DNA of 64,000 nucleotides from Desmonostoc muscorum LEGE 12446 (GTDB lineage: Bacteria > Cyanobacteriota > Cyanobacteriia > Cyanobacteriales > Nostocaceae): NCBI RefSeq assembly GCF_015207005.2, contig NZ_JADEXS020000001.1, forward strand, positions 1,364,001 through 1,428,000. The letters are read 5' to 3'. How positions within the stretch are numbered: position 1 is the stretch's first letter; every line of letters starts with the position of its first letter. The translations under genes were made by a program, and so were the position numbers. Positions 9,610 through 19,148 of the stretch are shown here, one piece after another. Under the pieces are notes generated by a model. It saw only the letters and a list, made by a program, of their open reading frames with translations, was not told the DNA's origin and ran no database searches.

Positions 9610-9855
9610 TTAACTTTGAGAATCTTGCTTTCTTTGATTTGCTTGCTCAATGCGTTGTCTAATTGCTTCTTCTGCAATGCGAATATTTTCTTCTATTGGC
9701 GTACCGTCTTCAGCTACCATTGGCCCGTACCATGTTGCTTCTGAGTCAGGAGTGCGGCGGCTATACAAAACACGCAAAGGCTCTACATCTTCCCGGTGTG
9801 CAAGTGCGTAAGCTATTAATTCTTTGTTAGTCATTGCTTCAAAATTCGGTCGCAT
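9610..9855 (-). CDS. Small conserved cyanobacterial protein (resembles DUF6887)
   Basis: An 81-residue protein beginning MRPNFEAMTNKELIAYALAHRED, a highly charged helical protein found widely in cyanobacteria and usually next to a partner of the type at 9839-10150. The two genes overlap by 17 bp, which suggests translational coupling and perhaps a protein pair. The family label rests on remembered consensus and was not searched. No catalytic motif is visible. Confidence 0.65.
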   Translation of the reverse strand: MRPNFEAMTNKELIAYALAHREDVEPLRVLYSRRTPDSEATWYGPMVAEDGTPIEENIRIAEEAIRQRIEQANQRKQDSQS

Positions 9856-10150
9856 TTAAAAACCTCCAGTTTCCATTAGCGGGTACAATGATTTGGAGTT
9901 CGTCATTGACAAAAATAAATACAACTCCGGTTTGGTCATCAAAGCGAAATAGCTCAATACTCCGATAGGTGTTTGACAACATCTGACAGACACGTAGACA
10001 GGCTATAGCTTGTGCGTATGTTGGGTAAATCGTCTGTTCCTCAATTGTGACATAGATAATAGTAAGCCTTTCTTTTGCGGTTTCTGCTGTGAATAGTAAA
10101 TTTTCTTGGGCATAGCCTCTGTTTACATTTTCACTCCCCTGATTTACCAC
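9839..10150 (-). CDS. Small conserved cyanobacterial protein (resembles DUF6888)
   Basis: A 103-residue protein. The core TYAQAIACLRVCQMLSNTYRSIELFRFDDQTG followed by VFIFVNDELQIIVPANGNWRF is the pattern of a small cyanobacterial family that precedes the DUF6887-like gene. The first about 38 residues fit less well, so the true start may be an internal one. It is translationally coupled to 9610-9855 by a 17-bp overlap. The pair behaves like a two-gene module, possibly toxin-antitoxin-like, but nothing in the sequence proves that. Confidence 0.65.
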   Translation of the reverse strand: MVNQGSENVNRGYAQENLLFTAETAKERLTIIYVTIEEQTIYPTYAQAIACLRVCQMLSNTYRSIELFRFDDQTGVVFIFVNDELQIIVPANGNWRFLNATEF

Positions 10151-10166
10151 TACTCCCTTTGCTTAT

Positions 10167-10391
10167 CTATGCAACTTCCAAAGACTTTCCTAGTGTCTTA
10201 GGCTCTGGGAGAGATTTACCATCAGCCAAAGATGATTCAATCAGCATTTCTAAAACTTCCTGAGCATTTTTAAGAGCGTCTTCGTAAGTCTCTCCGTGAG
10301 TGCAAGGCTGCATTATATCCGTAAACTCAGGTAGCGAAACCACATAACATTGGTCTGCCTCTGACCATTGAATCACGATTGTATATTTCAT
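10167..10391 (-). CDS. hicB: HicB-like antitoxin
   Basis: A 74-residue protein starting MKYTIVIQWSEADQCYVVSLPEF, the HicB partial RNase H-like fold. It has the CTHGETYEDALKNAQEVLEMLI segment typical of the family. It neutralises the HicA mRNA interferase. It overlaps hicA by 4 bp (ATGA), so translation is coupled. It lacks the C-terminal DNA-binding domain of longer HicB proteins, so autoregulation may be weak or use another factor. Confidence 0.9.
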   Translation of the reverse strand: MKYTIVIQWSEADQCYVVSLPEFTDIMQPCTHGETYEDALKNAQEVLEMLIESSLADGKSLPEPKTLGKSLEVA

Positions 10392-10612
10392 TCTTCTGTC
10401 TCCTCGTCTTCTTTAATTTTATTTAGTTCTTCTAGTGCTTCATTGACTTGCTTTTCTAAATAAGGTTTGGCATCGCTACCATCTTTGCCAGCAATGATGA
10501 TAGCTTTAGGCAATTGGGGATGCAGCCATTTACTATGGCTACCCTTTGCAGGTTTATAAGTAAATCCTGCTTGCAGCAACAAGCTTTTGAGTTCTCTGAT
10601 TTTCTTGGGCAT
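10388..10612 (-). CDS. hicA: HicA-like mRNA interferase toxin
   Basis: A 74-residue protein with the double-stranded RNA-binding-like HicA fold. It opens KKIRELKSLLLQAGF and carries the catalytic histidine in AKGSHSKW. It would cleave mRNA when released from HicB. The C-terminus is unusually acidic (KIKEDEETEE). It lies 15 bp downstream of the stop of the NACHT-HEAT gene on the same strand, so it may be cotranscribed with it. Confidence 0.9.
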   Translation of the reverse strand: MPKKIRELKSLLLQAGFTYKPAKGSHSKWLHPQLPKAIIIAGKDGSDAKPYLEKQVNEALEELNKIKEDEETEE

Positions 10613-10627
10613 ATACTCAGCTTACAT

Positions 10628-13600
10628 TTAGCCTTCCAACTGCTTTAACTTCTTCTGTGCAAATTCCCGCACTTGCTCATCTGGGTCATTCTTCGCTCTG
10701 TCGCGCAACAGTGGTAAAGTCTGGTCATGCTGAGGAAATTGCTTGATAATTATCTCAAGTGCAATGCGCCGAGGGTTGATTTCCCGGTTTTCGTTGCGTT
10801 CAAAGGGATCATTGACAGCAAAGTTGTAATAGATTTCAAACAACTCAGGCTGATATTTAAAGTATTTAGCTAATTCTTCCACTGCTGCACTTCGCACATT
10901 CCAATTACCATCCTGGGTAGCGCATTGTTGAAGGAAGCTTTTAATGTCAAGGTCATCTTTGAAGCTTTGTGCGAATTCTTGTACTGTTACAAGCCGCACA
11001 TCCCAACTATAATCCTGGGTAGCAAGAGTTTTGAGGATAGTTTTAGTGTCCGGGTCATCTGTGAAGCCTTTAGCTAATTCTTGCCCTGCTGCACTTCGCA
11101 CAATAGCACTATCATCGTGGGTAACAAGAGTTTTAAGGATAGTTTTAGTGTCCGGGTCATCTTTGAAATTTCTGGCTAATTCTTGCACTGCTACACTTCT
11201 CACATCCCAGCTATCATCCTGGGTAACAAGAGTTTTGAGGATAGTTTTAGTGTCCGGGTCATCTTTAAAATTTCTGGCTAATTCTTGCACTGCTGCGCTT
11301 CTCACATCCCAATTATCATCTTGGCTAGCAAGAGTTTTGAGCCAGCTTTTGATATCCAGGTGATCTGGGAAATTTTTAGCTAATTCTTGCACTGCTGCAC
11401 TTCTGACATCCCAATTATTATCCTGGCTGGCACAAGTTTTGAGGATAGTTTTAGTGTCCAGGTCATTTGGAAAATTTTTGGCTAATTCTCGCACTGCTAT
11501 ACGGCGCATATCCCAATTAATATCCTGAGTGGCACAAGTTTTGAGGATAGTTTTGGTGTCCGGGTCATCTGTAAAATTTTTGGCTAATTCTCGTACTGCT
11601 GCACGTCGTACATGCCTACCATTGTCCTGGCTGGCACAAGTTTTGAGGATAGTTTTGGTATCCGGATCATCTAAAAAATTTTTAGCTAATTCTTGAACTG
11701 CTGCATTTCGCATATCCTCATGTTTATTCTCGGCAGCACAAGTTTTGATCCAGCTTTTGGTGTCGGCATCATCTTTGAAGTTCTTCGCTAATTCTTGGAC
11801 TGCTGCACGTCGCACATCTGCATCATCATCTTGGATGACAATAGTTTTAAGCCATGTTTTAGTGTTGGGATCATCTTTGAAATTTCTGGCTAATTTTTGC
11901 ACTGTTACACGTCGCACATTCCAATTATAATCCTGGGTAGCACGTTGTTTGAGCCAGGTTTTGGTATCGGGGTCATCTTTGAAGTTCTTCGCTAATTCTT
12001 GGACTGCTGCACATCGCACATCTGCATCATCATCCTGGGTAGCGCGTTGTTTGAGCCAAATTTTGGTTTCCAGAGATTCTTGCCAGGTCGTTGCAATTGC
12101 TGTGACTGCTTGAGTGCGAATTTCCTCAACTAGCTTAGTTTCTTCTTCATCTTCGTAGGGGACGTAGTAGTACCAGAGGTCATATTTAGTCAAGTCTTTT
12201 AACTCGTTAAGTAATTGAATAGCCGTTAACGCAATTACTGAGCGATTTCTCACTTCTACAAGACACTTAGCCGCTAAAAAGAGATTGACAAACTTTTCCT
12301 CTTCGCCATCTTGCGCCATTAAATAATCAAGAATTTCCCCAACAAATCTTGGCTCAATCATTCCCGCAATTAGCAACAAAACTTCATGCCAACTTTCATC
12401 TTGCCAGTGTTTGCCAAAAACTTCATTCTTAAGTTCCTCAATAGTCAGCGTTTGCGTTTCTTTAAACTGCCAGACAAACTCCCAAGCACAGAAATATTCT
12501 AAAAATGTCCGATGCACAAAAGCATAATAATCTGCACCCAGGAAACATAACATAAAGTTGCGAGTCCGCAGTTGATTAATCATCACCCGTGCCGCTTCTC
12601 TGGGTTTATCAAATTCTATGGTTTTGAGATATTCAATCAGAACTTTGACTAAATCATTTTCATTAATCAAATTACCTGCCAAACCTTTATCACCAGTTTG
12701 CATCAGATAAGCAACCTGACGCAGCATCGCTTGCTTATCTTTATAATCAATCGTCTTGGGATCTAACCTCTTATCTTCTGTCAAAGCGCGTTCCACATCC
12801 CATTGATGTAGCAGTACCCGCGATGCTTGATCGTAAAGTGTAGCTCTATCTCTTGGCAGTTCTTGATTACGATTAAGAATTGCCATCATCGTCAACAGCA
12901 GAGGATTTCCCGCCAATTCTGCAATAGATTTGGAAGTTTCAATTCCTCTTTGTAGCCGTTCCCGTTTTCTCACTTTATCTGCTGCATCGGTAAAAGTTAA
13001 CTCATGCCAACGATAAATAAAATCCTGAATTTGTTCTGAGTCTAAATCTTGTAATATAAAGTGACGAAACTCAGCATTAAGTAATCGCTGCGGTTTATAG
13101 CCAATAATCCGAGAAGTGACAATTACCTGCACATCAGGATAGTCATTAGTAAAGCGATGAATATCAGTAATTACATCCTCTCGCTTACCAGGGTCAAATA
13201 CCTCATCCAAACCATCAAACATCACTAAGGCATTACCAGCTTTTAATTGTTTATCTAGTTCAAGCTGATTGAGATGATGAACAGCACCACTACATTGATG
13301 AAAAAATTCTAGAAAATTATTACACTCTTTATCTTCCCGTCGCCGCATATAAGTGCGTAATTCAATTAGCAACGGAATTGGTAATGAGATAACATTATCC
13401 AGTGGAGACTCAGCCCAATTCAAAGTCAAAAATTGCAACAAAGTAGACTTACCTGAACCAGGATCGCCCAAAATCACAAGATATTTATAATCTTGCTTTT
13501 TATTGACAACATCTAAAACTGAACGTATTGGCTGTTCAAAATAAACCCGTTTGTGGCGTTCTAATTCTTGTAATTCAACTTCTGCTTCTACTTGGTCACT

Positions 13601-14350
13601 TTCTCGCAGCCGTCTAAGATGTTCTTTAGGCAGTTCGTGAACTTGTGGTAAAACTTGATGAGCTTCCCGGACATTTTGAGCAGTAAAAATCCGCCATAAT
13701 TTCAGTTCGTTATAGGCATAGCCGCTGGTATCTAAGCTATCTAATTTAACATTACCATAGCGCTCGCGGATTCCTTCTTGATATTTAATTAAATTAAAAT
13801 CTACAATAACACCAGCAATTTCTTTGGTATTTATTTCGATATCAGATAATTTTTGTAATTCTAGGATATGGTGTAAATCTTTTGAATCTAAAAGAAGTTC
13901 TTGCACTTGTGTAAAATACTGTTCTGTAAGTGATTGCCAGTTAAACTTATATGGCAGAGGTTTTAATTGCAGCCTGTTCCAACTACCTTCTAGCTTTTTA
14001 GCATCTATAGATTCACAATTAATATCAAAAGCCTTGCCAAGAATTTCTATTACTAACTGATCGCTGAGAAACTTCTTGATATCTTGGGTGTACTCTTTAA
14101 TTTCAGTTTCACCAAGTTTGCAACGAACCTTTAACTGCTGCTGCATCAGTTGTAAAAATTCCTTTAATGCTTTGCCAGCAGCAATTTCTATATCTTCCTT
14201 CTTAAGTTTCTGGACAATCTTGCTAGGGATGCCTTTTAATAAATCTTTAGCCCAATCTTTAGCAGCATCCTTGGCTAAGTCTTCGAGAATGGGTTTAAAA
14301 ATAAACCCAGCAGCCTGAGTTACACCCCAAATAGCTAACCAGTCCAGCAT
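10628..14350 (-). CDS. NACHT-domain STAND ATPase with HEAT-like repeats
   Basis: About 1240 residues. I start it at MLDWLAIWGVTQ rather than at an ATG 54 bp upstream, because that opening is the one I know from Nostoc NACHT proteins. Layout: a helical N-terminal domain (about 1-230), a NACHT NTPase with P-loop LGDPGSGKST near residue 300 and Walker B ALVMFDGLDEV near 380, a helical winged region, then twelve 34-residue HEAT-like repeats (QDDxxDVRxAAVQELAKNFKDDPDTKT). STAND NTPases switch on ligand sensing; several NACHT types are antiphage proteins. The repeats would be the sensor. The N-terminal effector is not recognised. The hicAB genes follow directly. Confidence 0.88.
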   Translation of the reverse strand: MLDWLAIWGVTQAAGFIFKPILEDLAKDAAKDWAKDLLKGIPSKIVQKLKKEDIEIAAGKALKEFLQLMQQQLKVRCKLGETEIKEYTQDIKKFLSDQLVIEILGKAFDINCESIDAKKLEGSWNRLQLKPLPYKFNWQSLTEQYFTQVQELLLDSKDLHHILELQKLSDIEINTKEIAGVIVDFNLIKYQEGIRERYGNVKLDSLDTSGYAYNELKLWRIFTAQNVREAHQVLPQVHELPKEHLRRLRESDQVEAEVELQELERHKRVYFEQPIRSVLDVVNKKQDYKYLVILGDPGSGKSTLLQFLTLNWAESPLDNVISLPIPLLIELRTYMRRREDKECNNFLEFFHQCSGAVHHLNQLELDKQLKAGNALVMFDGLDEVFDPGKREDVITDIHRFTNDYPDVQVIVTSRIIGYKPQRLLNAEFRHFILQDLDSEQIQDFIYRWHELTFTDAADKVRKRERLQRGIETSKSIAELAGNPLLLTMMAILNRNQELPRDRATLYDQASRVLLHQWDVERALTEDKRLDPKTIDYKDKQAMLRQVAYLMQTGDKGLAGNLINENDLVKVLIEYLKTIEFDKPREAARVMINQLRTRNFMLCFLGADYYAFVHRTFLEYFCAWEFVWQFKETQTLTIEELKNEVFGKHWQDESWHEVLLLIAGMIEPRFVGEILDYLMAQDGEEEKFVNLFLAAKCLVEVRNRSVIALTAIQLLNELKDLTKYDLWYYYVPYEDEEETKLVEEIRTQAVTAIATTWQESLETKIWLKQRATQDDDADVRCAAVQELAKNFKDDPDTKTWLKQRATQDYNWNVRRVTVQKLARNFKDDPNTKTWLKTIVIQDDDADVRRAAVQELAKNFKDDADTKSWIKTCAAENKHEDMRNAAVQELAKNFLDDPDTKTILKTCASQDNGRHVRRAAVRELAKNFTDDPDTKTILKTCATQDINWDMRRIAVRELAKNFPNDLDTKTILKTCASQDNNWDVRSAAVQELAKNFPDHLDIKSWLKTLASQDDNWDVRSAAVQELARNFKDDPDTKTILKTLVTQDDSWDVRSVAVQELARNFKDDPDTKTILKTLVTHDDSAIVRSAAGQELAKGFTDDPDTKTILKTLATQDYSWDVRLVTVQEFAQSFKDDLDIKSFLQQCATQDGNWNVRSAAVEELAKYFKYQPELFEIYYNFAVNDPFERNENREINPRRIALEIIIKQFPQHDQTLPLLRDRAKNDPDEQVREFAQKKLKQLEG

Positions 14351-14698
14351 AATACTCGCGTCTGTTGAGATTTTGATTACGAGTATATACACTAGCTTGA
14401 ACAAATAATTACTAATTCGTAATTCGTAATTCGTAATTCGTAATTAAAGAGGGTACAAGCCCCCACCAAATCAAAGATTTGGTGGGGCAACAATTCAGTG
14501 GTGGGTATGAATCCCCTACTGATAGCGTAGCGTTAGCGAGTCTTCTCCCAAGGGGAGACGCACTCGCATTCGAGGGTCTTCATTCTGACTCCTGAATTCT
14601 TACTTCTGAATTCTTCTTCAATTACTATTTTGCGATTTCTCAGAGCAATAGCTTGTAGCTAAGCGATAATAAATACATTTGCTTATAGATGCACAGTT
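14351..14698. other. Divergent intergenic region with heptamer repeat and strong hairpin
   Basis: Lies between the divergent NACHT and kinase genes, so both promoters should be here. Contains AATTCGT heptamers at about 14415-14446 and a near-perfect palindrome at about 14461-14487 (CCCCACCAAATC, AA, then GATTTGGTGGGG with small variation). No gene seen. Confidence 0.7.
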
Positions 14699-15915
14699 AT
14701 GACCTGCTGTCTCAATCCAGCTTGCCACAATCCGCCCAATCCCGATCGCACAATGTTTTGCTACAACTGCGGCACAGGATTGGTAGTGTTGAGAAACCGC
14801 TATCGCCCAATTAAATCATTAGGTGGTGGGGGATTTGGTAAAACTTATTTGGCAGAAGATATCGACAAACTAAATGAGCATTGTGTCATCAAGCAGTTTG
14901 CACCGCAAGTCCAGGGAACAGCAGCACTAAACAAAGCCACAGAACTATTTGAGCAAGAAGCAAAGCGACTGCAACAGTTAGGAAAACATCCCCAAATTCC
15001 CACTCTATTGGCGTATTTTAATGAAGATAATCGCCTGTATTTAGTGCAGGAGTTTATCGATGGGCAGAATTTATTGGTTGAATTACAACAGCAGGGAATT
15101 TTCAACGAGCAAAAAATCAGAGAATTATTGCTTGATTTGTTAGATATTCTCAAAATAGTTCATCAACAGCAAGTCATTCACCGCGATATCAAACCAGAGA
15201 ATATTATTCGTCACAGTGATGGTAAGTTTGTGCTGATTGACTTTGGTGCATCGAAGCAACTGACAGCAACAGTGATGACGCAAATAGGAACAACCATCGG
15301 TTCCTTTGGTTATGCACCATTGGAACAGATGCAGGGAGGTGAAGCTTACCCAGCCAGTGATTTATATAGTCTTGGTGCAACTTGCTTTCACCTATTGAGT
15401 GGAATTCACCCTTGGGACTTGTGGAAACGACAAGGTTATAGTTGGGTTGCGAGTTGGCGAGAACATTTGCAGCAACCAGTAAATCAGAATTTGGGGCGGA
15501 TACTGGATAAATTGTTGCAAGAAGAACACCAGGAGCGTTATCAGTCAGCAACGGAAGTATTACAAGCGTTAAATTTACAGCCGATACCAGTAACTGTGCC
15601 TGTTACTTCTCCAATACAACAGACTCAACCAGCTATCTCTGGTAGTTTGAAAAAGCCTATACCTAAACACTTCATTGTCCTTCCATTATTAATATTAATT
15701 GGTGCTGGCACGGTTTATTCATTGCAAGGAATAACAAATAGTGTTGAAAATTACAACCGTCAAGGAATAGAAAAATACAATAATCAAGATTTTCGCGGTG
15801 CTATTGAAGATTATAATGAAGCCATCAAAATTAATCCTAATTTTGCAAAAGCTTACTACAATCGGGGTAATGCTCACTATGATTTAGGAGAAAAGCAAGA
15901 AGCAATAGAGGATTA

Positions 15916-17044
15916 TACCAATTTTATATGAAGCTGCATATAATAGAGTGAATAAACTGGATAAATAAAAATAAGCATGAGCCGCCCTTTTAAGATTGAA
16001 ATTGCAGAAAGCGAAGCAGAACTAAAGAAACGTCTACAAACAGCCAACGTAGGAAACCAGAAAGAAAAACTGATGATGCTGTGGTGGATAAAAAACGGGC
16101 AGGTTCATGAACAGCAAGAAATTGGAAAACGCTTGGCTCTAGATACATCAACTGTCACAAGGTGGTTACAAAGATATAGAGTCGGTGGACTAGATGAATT
16201 ATTAGAAATTAAAAAAGCTCCGGGAGCAAAACGAAAAATTGATGAGGTAGCGATCGCGGCACTAACAGAGGAGTTAAAAACAGGAAAAGGCTTTAGTAGC
16301 TATGGTGCAATAGTGGAGTGGTTAAAAAAAGAACAGGGGCTGGAAGTAGAGTATGCAACAGTATATGCGTTAGTGAGATATAAATTAGGAGCAAAACTCA
16401 AAGTACCACGTCCGCAAAGCCATAAGCAGGATGAGAAGTTAGTATCTGAGTTTAAAAAAAACTCGGTATCATTATCGAGAGGCTAGAAAAACATCTAGCA
16501 CCAGGAAAGTGTATTCATTATCTGTGTCAGGATGAAACCAGGGTGGGATTAAAAACTTTAACGGGAAAAGTAATTACGGCCCCTGGAGTCAAACCAACTG
16601 TAGCGGTGAAATGGGAAAGAGAAAATTTTTGGATTTATGGTGCAATTGAACCATTAACAGGACAACATTTTCAGCAAGAATACCCGCAGCTCAATGGTGA
16701 CTATTTTCAACAGTTTTTAGACTGGTTATCGCAACAATTAGGTTCAGATTATGCAATTTTACAAATAGACCAAGCTCCTGCTCATATCAGTAGTGCGATT
16801 AATTGGCCTGAAAATATTATTCCCCTGCTGCAACCACCTCATGCTCCTGAGCTTAATCCCATTGAAAGGCTGTGGCAGTTTCTCAAAAAATCTCTCAAGA
16901 ATGAACTGTTTTCTGACTTGCAAGACTTACGCACTCGCCTACAACAATTGTTCGAGCAATTAACATCTGAACAGGTGATTTCCATCTCTTCTTATAACTT
17001 TATTTTAGAAGCTCTTTTCTATGCAGCTTCATATTAAATTGGTA
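15916..17044 (+). mobile_element. IS630-family insertion sequence, copy 1 (about 1129 bp)
   Basis: Ends are inverted repeats: left TACCAATTTTATATGAAGC and right, read on the other strand, TACCAATTTAATATGAAGC. Flanking TTA is duplicated at 15913-15915 and 17045-17047. It encodes a two-frame transposase. A second copy lies at 38326-39453. Confidence 0.93.
15977..17037 (+). CDS. IS630-family transposase made by -1 frameshift
   Basis: The first frame (15977-16486) encodes the helix-turn-helix DNA-binding half (IGKRLALDTSTVTRWLQRYR). The second frame (ending 17037) encodes the DDE catalytic half, with Asp in CQDETRVG, Asp in LQIDQAPAH and Glu in PELNPIERLW. The frames meet at a run of eight A residues at about 16454-16461. 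A -1 slip there joins KK to LGIIIERLEKHL and gives a full protein of about 350 residues. Programmed frameshifting at A-runs is known for this family. All three acidic residues are intact, so this copy looks active. Confidence 0.88.
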
Positions 17045-18410
17045 TTACAACCAAGCTATTAAACTTAATTCTAAATATGCAGAAGCTTACTATCAGCAGG
17101 GGCTTCTAGAACAAGATAACCAAAAAGCTATAGACTACTTCCGTCAAGCCGCAGAGCTATTTGTTGCACAAGGAAGTCAAGGTGATGCCAAACGTAGTCA
17201 AGGACAAATACGTTCTTTATTGAAAGATTATCAGGGAGCGATCGCTGCTTATACTGAAGCGATTGGGCTGAACTCCAACGATTTAAAGGCTTACATCAAC
17301 CGGGGTGTAGCTCGCAGTAATTTAGGAGAGCATCAAGCAGCGATCGAAGATTACAACCAAGCCATTAAAATTAATCCTAAGTTTGCATTGGCTTACAACA
17401 ATCGGGGTGCTGCTCACAGTAGTTTAGAACGAAAGCAAGCTGCAATTGAAGATTTCAACCAAGCCATCAGAATTAATCCTAACTTTGTATTGGCTTACAA
17501 CAACCGAGGTTTTGCTTACTATGAATTAGGAGATAAGCAAGCCGCAATTGCAGATTACAACCAAGCCCTGAAAATTGATCCCAACTATGCAGATGCTTAC
17601 AAAAACCGGGGTAGTGTTCGCTATGATTTAGGAGATAACCAAGCTGCAATTGAAGATTTCAACCAAGCCCTGAAAATTAATCCCAACTATGCAGATGCTT
17701 ACATCAGACGGGGTGTAGCTCGCTCTGCTTTAGGAAATAAGCAAGCTGCAATTGAAGACTACACCCAAGCCATCACAATTAATCCCAACTATGCGCTAGT
17801 TTATAACAACCGGGGTATTGCTCGCTCTGATTTAGGAGATAACAAAGCTGCAATCGAAGATTACAACCAAGCCATCAAAATTAATCCCAAATATGCAGAT
17901 GCTTACATCAATCGGGGTGTAGCTCGCTCTGCTTTAGGAGATAAGCAAGCTGCAATTGAAGACTACAGCCAAGCCATCACAATTAATCCCAACTATGCAC
18001 TAGCTTACAGCAACCGGGGCAATGCTCGCTCTGCTTTAGGAGATAAGCAAGCTGCAATTATAGATTTTCGTAAATCTGCCGATTTGTATAAGCAACAAGG
18101 AAAAGAAAGTGATTATCAAGATGCTCTAAACCGCATTAAACAAATTGATCAATAACCAGATTGCCTAGTTGTTCAAAAGCGTTTTGTCAGAATCCAGTAT
18201 TTCTTCGGCTGAAGGTAACTACTTTGGCTAATTGTACGCTAACATAGCTAGTTTCTTTAACACTCAGCAGAATTATAGCAATTAACTGTGATGATTCTTC
18301 TCTGATGGACAGTATTAGCGATCGCACCAATAAAATAGATAAAAGCGATCGCATTCAACCCGATCTCAAAGTAAAAATATCAGCAAAACCCCATACTTGG
18401 AGGTGTAGCA

Positions 18411-19148
18411 ATGGTACAACAAGTCACACCGGAAACCAACATCGAAGTCATCTACCCAGAAAGTGATGGACAGCCAATGGCAGATAACACAGAACAATTT
18501 GCATGGATTGTCAAAATTAAAGAAAATTTAGAAATCTTATTTGCATCGCAAGCTGATGTATTTATCGCTGGAGATTTGTTTTGGTATCCAGTTAAAGGAA
18601 ATTCTAATATTAAACAAGCACCTGATACGATGGTAGTCTTTGGCAGACCAAAAGGAAAACGGAGTTCCTATTTACAATGGGATGAAGATAATATACCCCC
18701 ACAGGTAGTATTTGAAATTCTATCGCCAGGTAACACCCTTAAAGAAATGACCAAAAAATTGCAGTTTTACCAGCGTTATGGTGTGGAAGAATATTATATT
18801 TACGACCCAGATAAAAATGATTTAAATGGCTTACTCCGTTCTGGGGATAGTTTTGAAGTCATTGAAGAAATGAATGACTGGGTAAGCCCGCGTTTGAAAA
18901 TTCGTTTTCACTTAACATCGAATACATTGGAAATTGTTTCTCTCACAGGACAAAAGTTTTTAAGCCCCGTAGAAATTGACCAGTTACGCGAACAGGAACG
19001 TCAACGCGCAGAACAGGAACGCCAACGTGCAGAACAAGAAACTCAAGCAAAAGAAGCCGCTTTACAAGAATTAGAAAAAGAACGCGATCGCTATCAAGAA
19101 TTGTTAGCTAAACTCAAAGAAAAAGGAATCGATACAGATAATTTGTAA
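18411..19148 (+). CDS. Uma2 family endonuclease-like protein (DUF820)
   Basis: A 245-residue protein with the PD-(D/E)XK-type core of the Uma2/DUF820 family, a group greatly expanded in cyanobacteria: KQAPDTMVVFG, then PPQVVFEILSPGNT and YGVEEYYIYDP. The C-terminal about 60 residues form a charged coiled coil (QEERQRAEQERQ-type repeats) ending EKGIDTDNL. The biological substrate of Uma2 proteins is not established; a nuclease role is inferred from the fold. The start is preceded by TTGGAGGTGTAGCA, a good ribosome-binding site. Confidence 0.88.
   Translation: MVQQVTPETNIEVIYPESDGQPMADNTEQFAWIVKIKENLEILFASQADVFIAGDLFWYPVKGNSNIKQAPDTMVVFGRPKGKRSSYLQWDEDNIPPQVVFEILSPGNTLKEMTKKLQFYQRYGVEEYYIYDPDKNDLNGLLRSGDSFEVIEEMNDWVSPRLKIRFHLTSNTLEIVSLTGQKFLSPVEIDQLREQERQRAEQERQRAEQETQAKEAALQELEKERDRYQELLAKLKEKGIDTDNL

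Larger units (their letters stand above)
14699..18155 (+). pseudogene. Zinc-ribbon serine/threonine kinase with TPR repeats, split by an IS630-type element
   Basis: The first part (14699-15915) encodes an N-terminal zinc ribbon (CCLNPAC and CYNCG), then a protein kinase with GGGGFGKTY, VIKQF, HRDIKPENI and DFGASK. A single membrane segment (FIVLPLLILIGAGTVYSL, about residue 325) and a first TPR follow. The second part (17045-18155) carries the remaining TPRs (DYNQAIKINPNYADAY type). Removing 15916-17044 with one TTA restores EDYNQAIK exactly, so the insertion is recent and nothing else is damaged. As it stands the kinase and first TPR could still be made and end inside the IS. TPR fragments from 17220 could also be translated separately. 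The ligand is unknown. Confidence 0.9.

Noticed and set aside
11031..11930. Plus-strand ORFs rich in VSGSSLKFLANSC repeats
   Set aside because: They are the reverse reading of the HEAT repeats of the NACHT gene.
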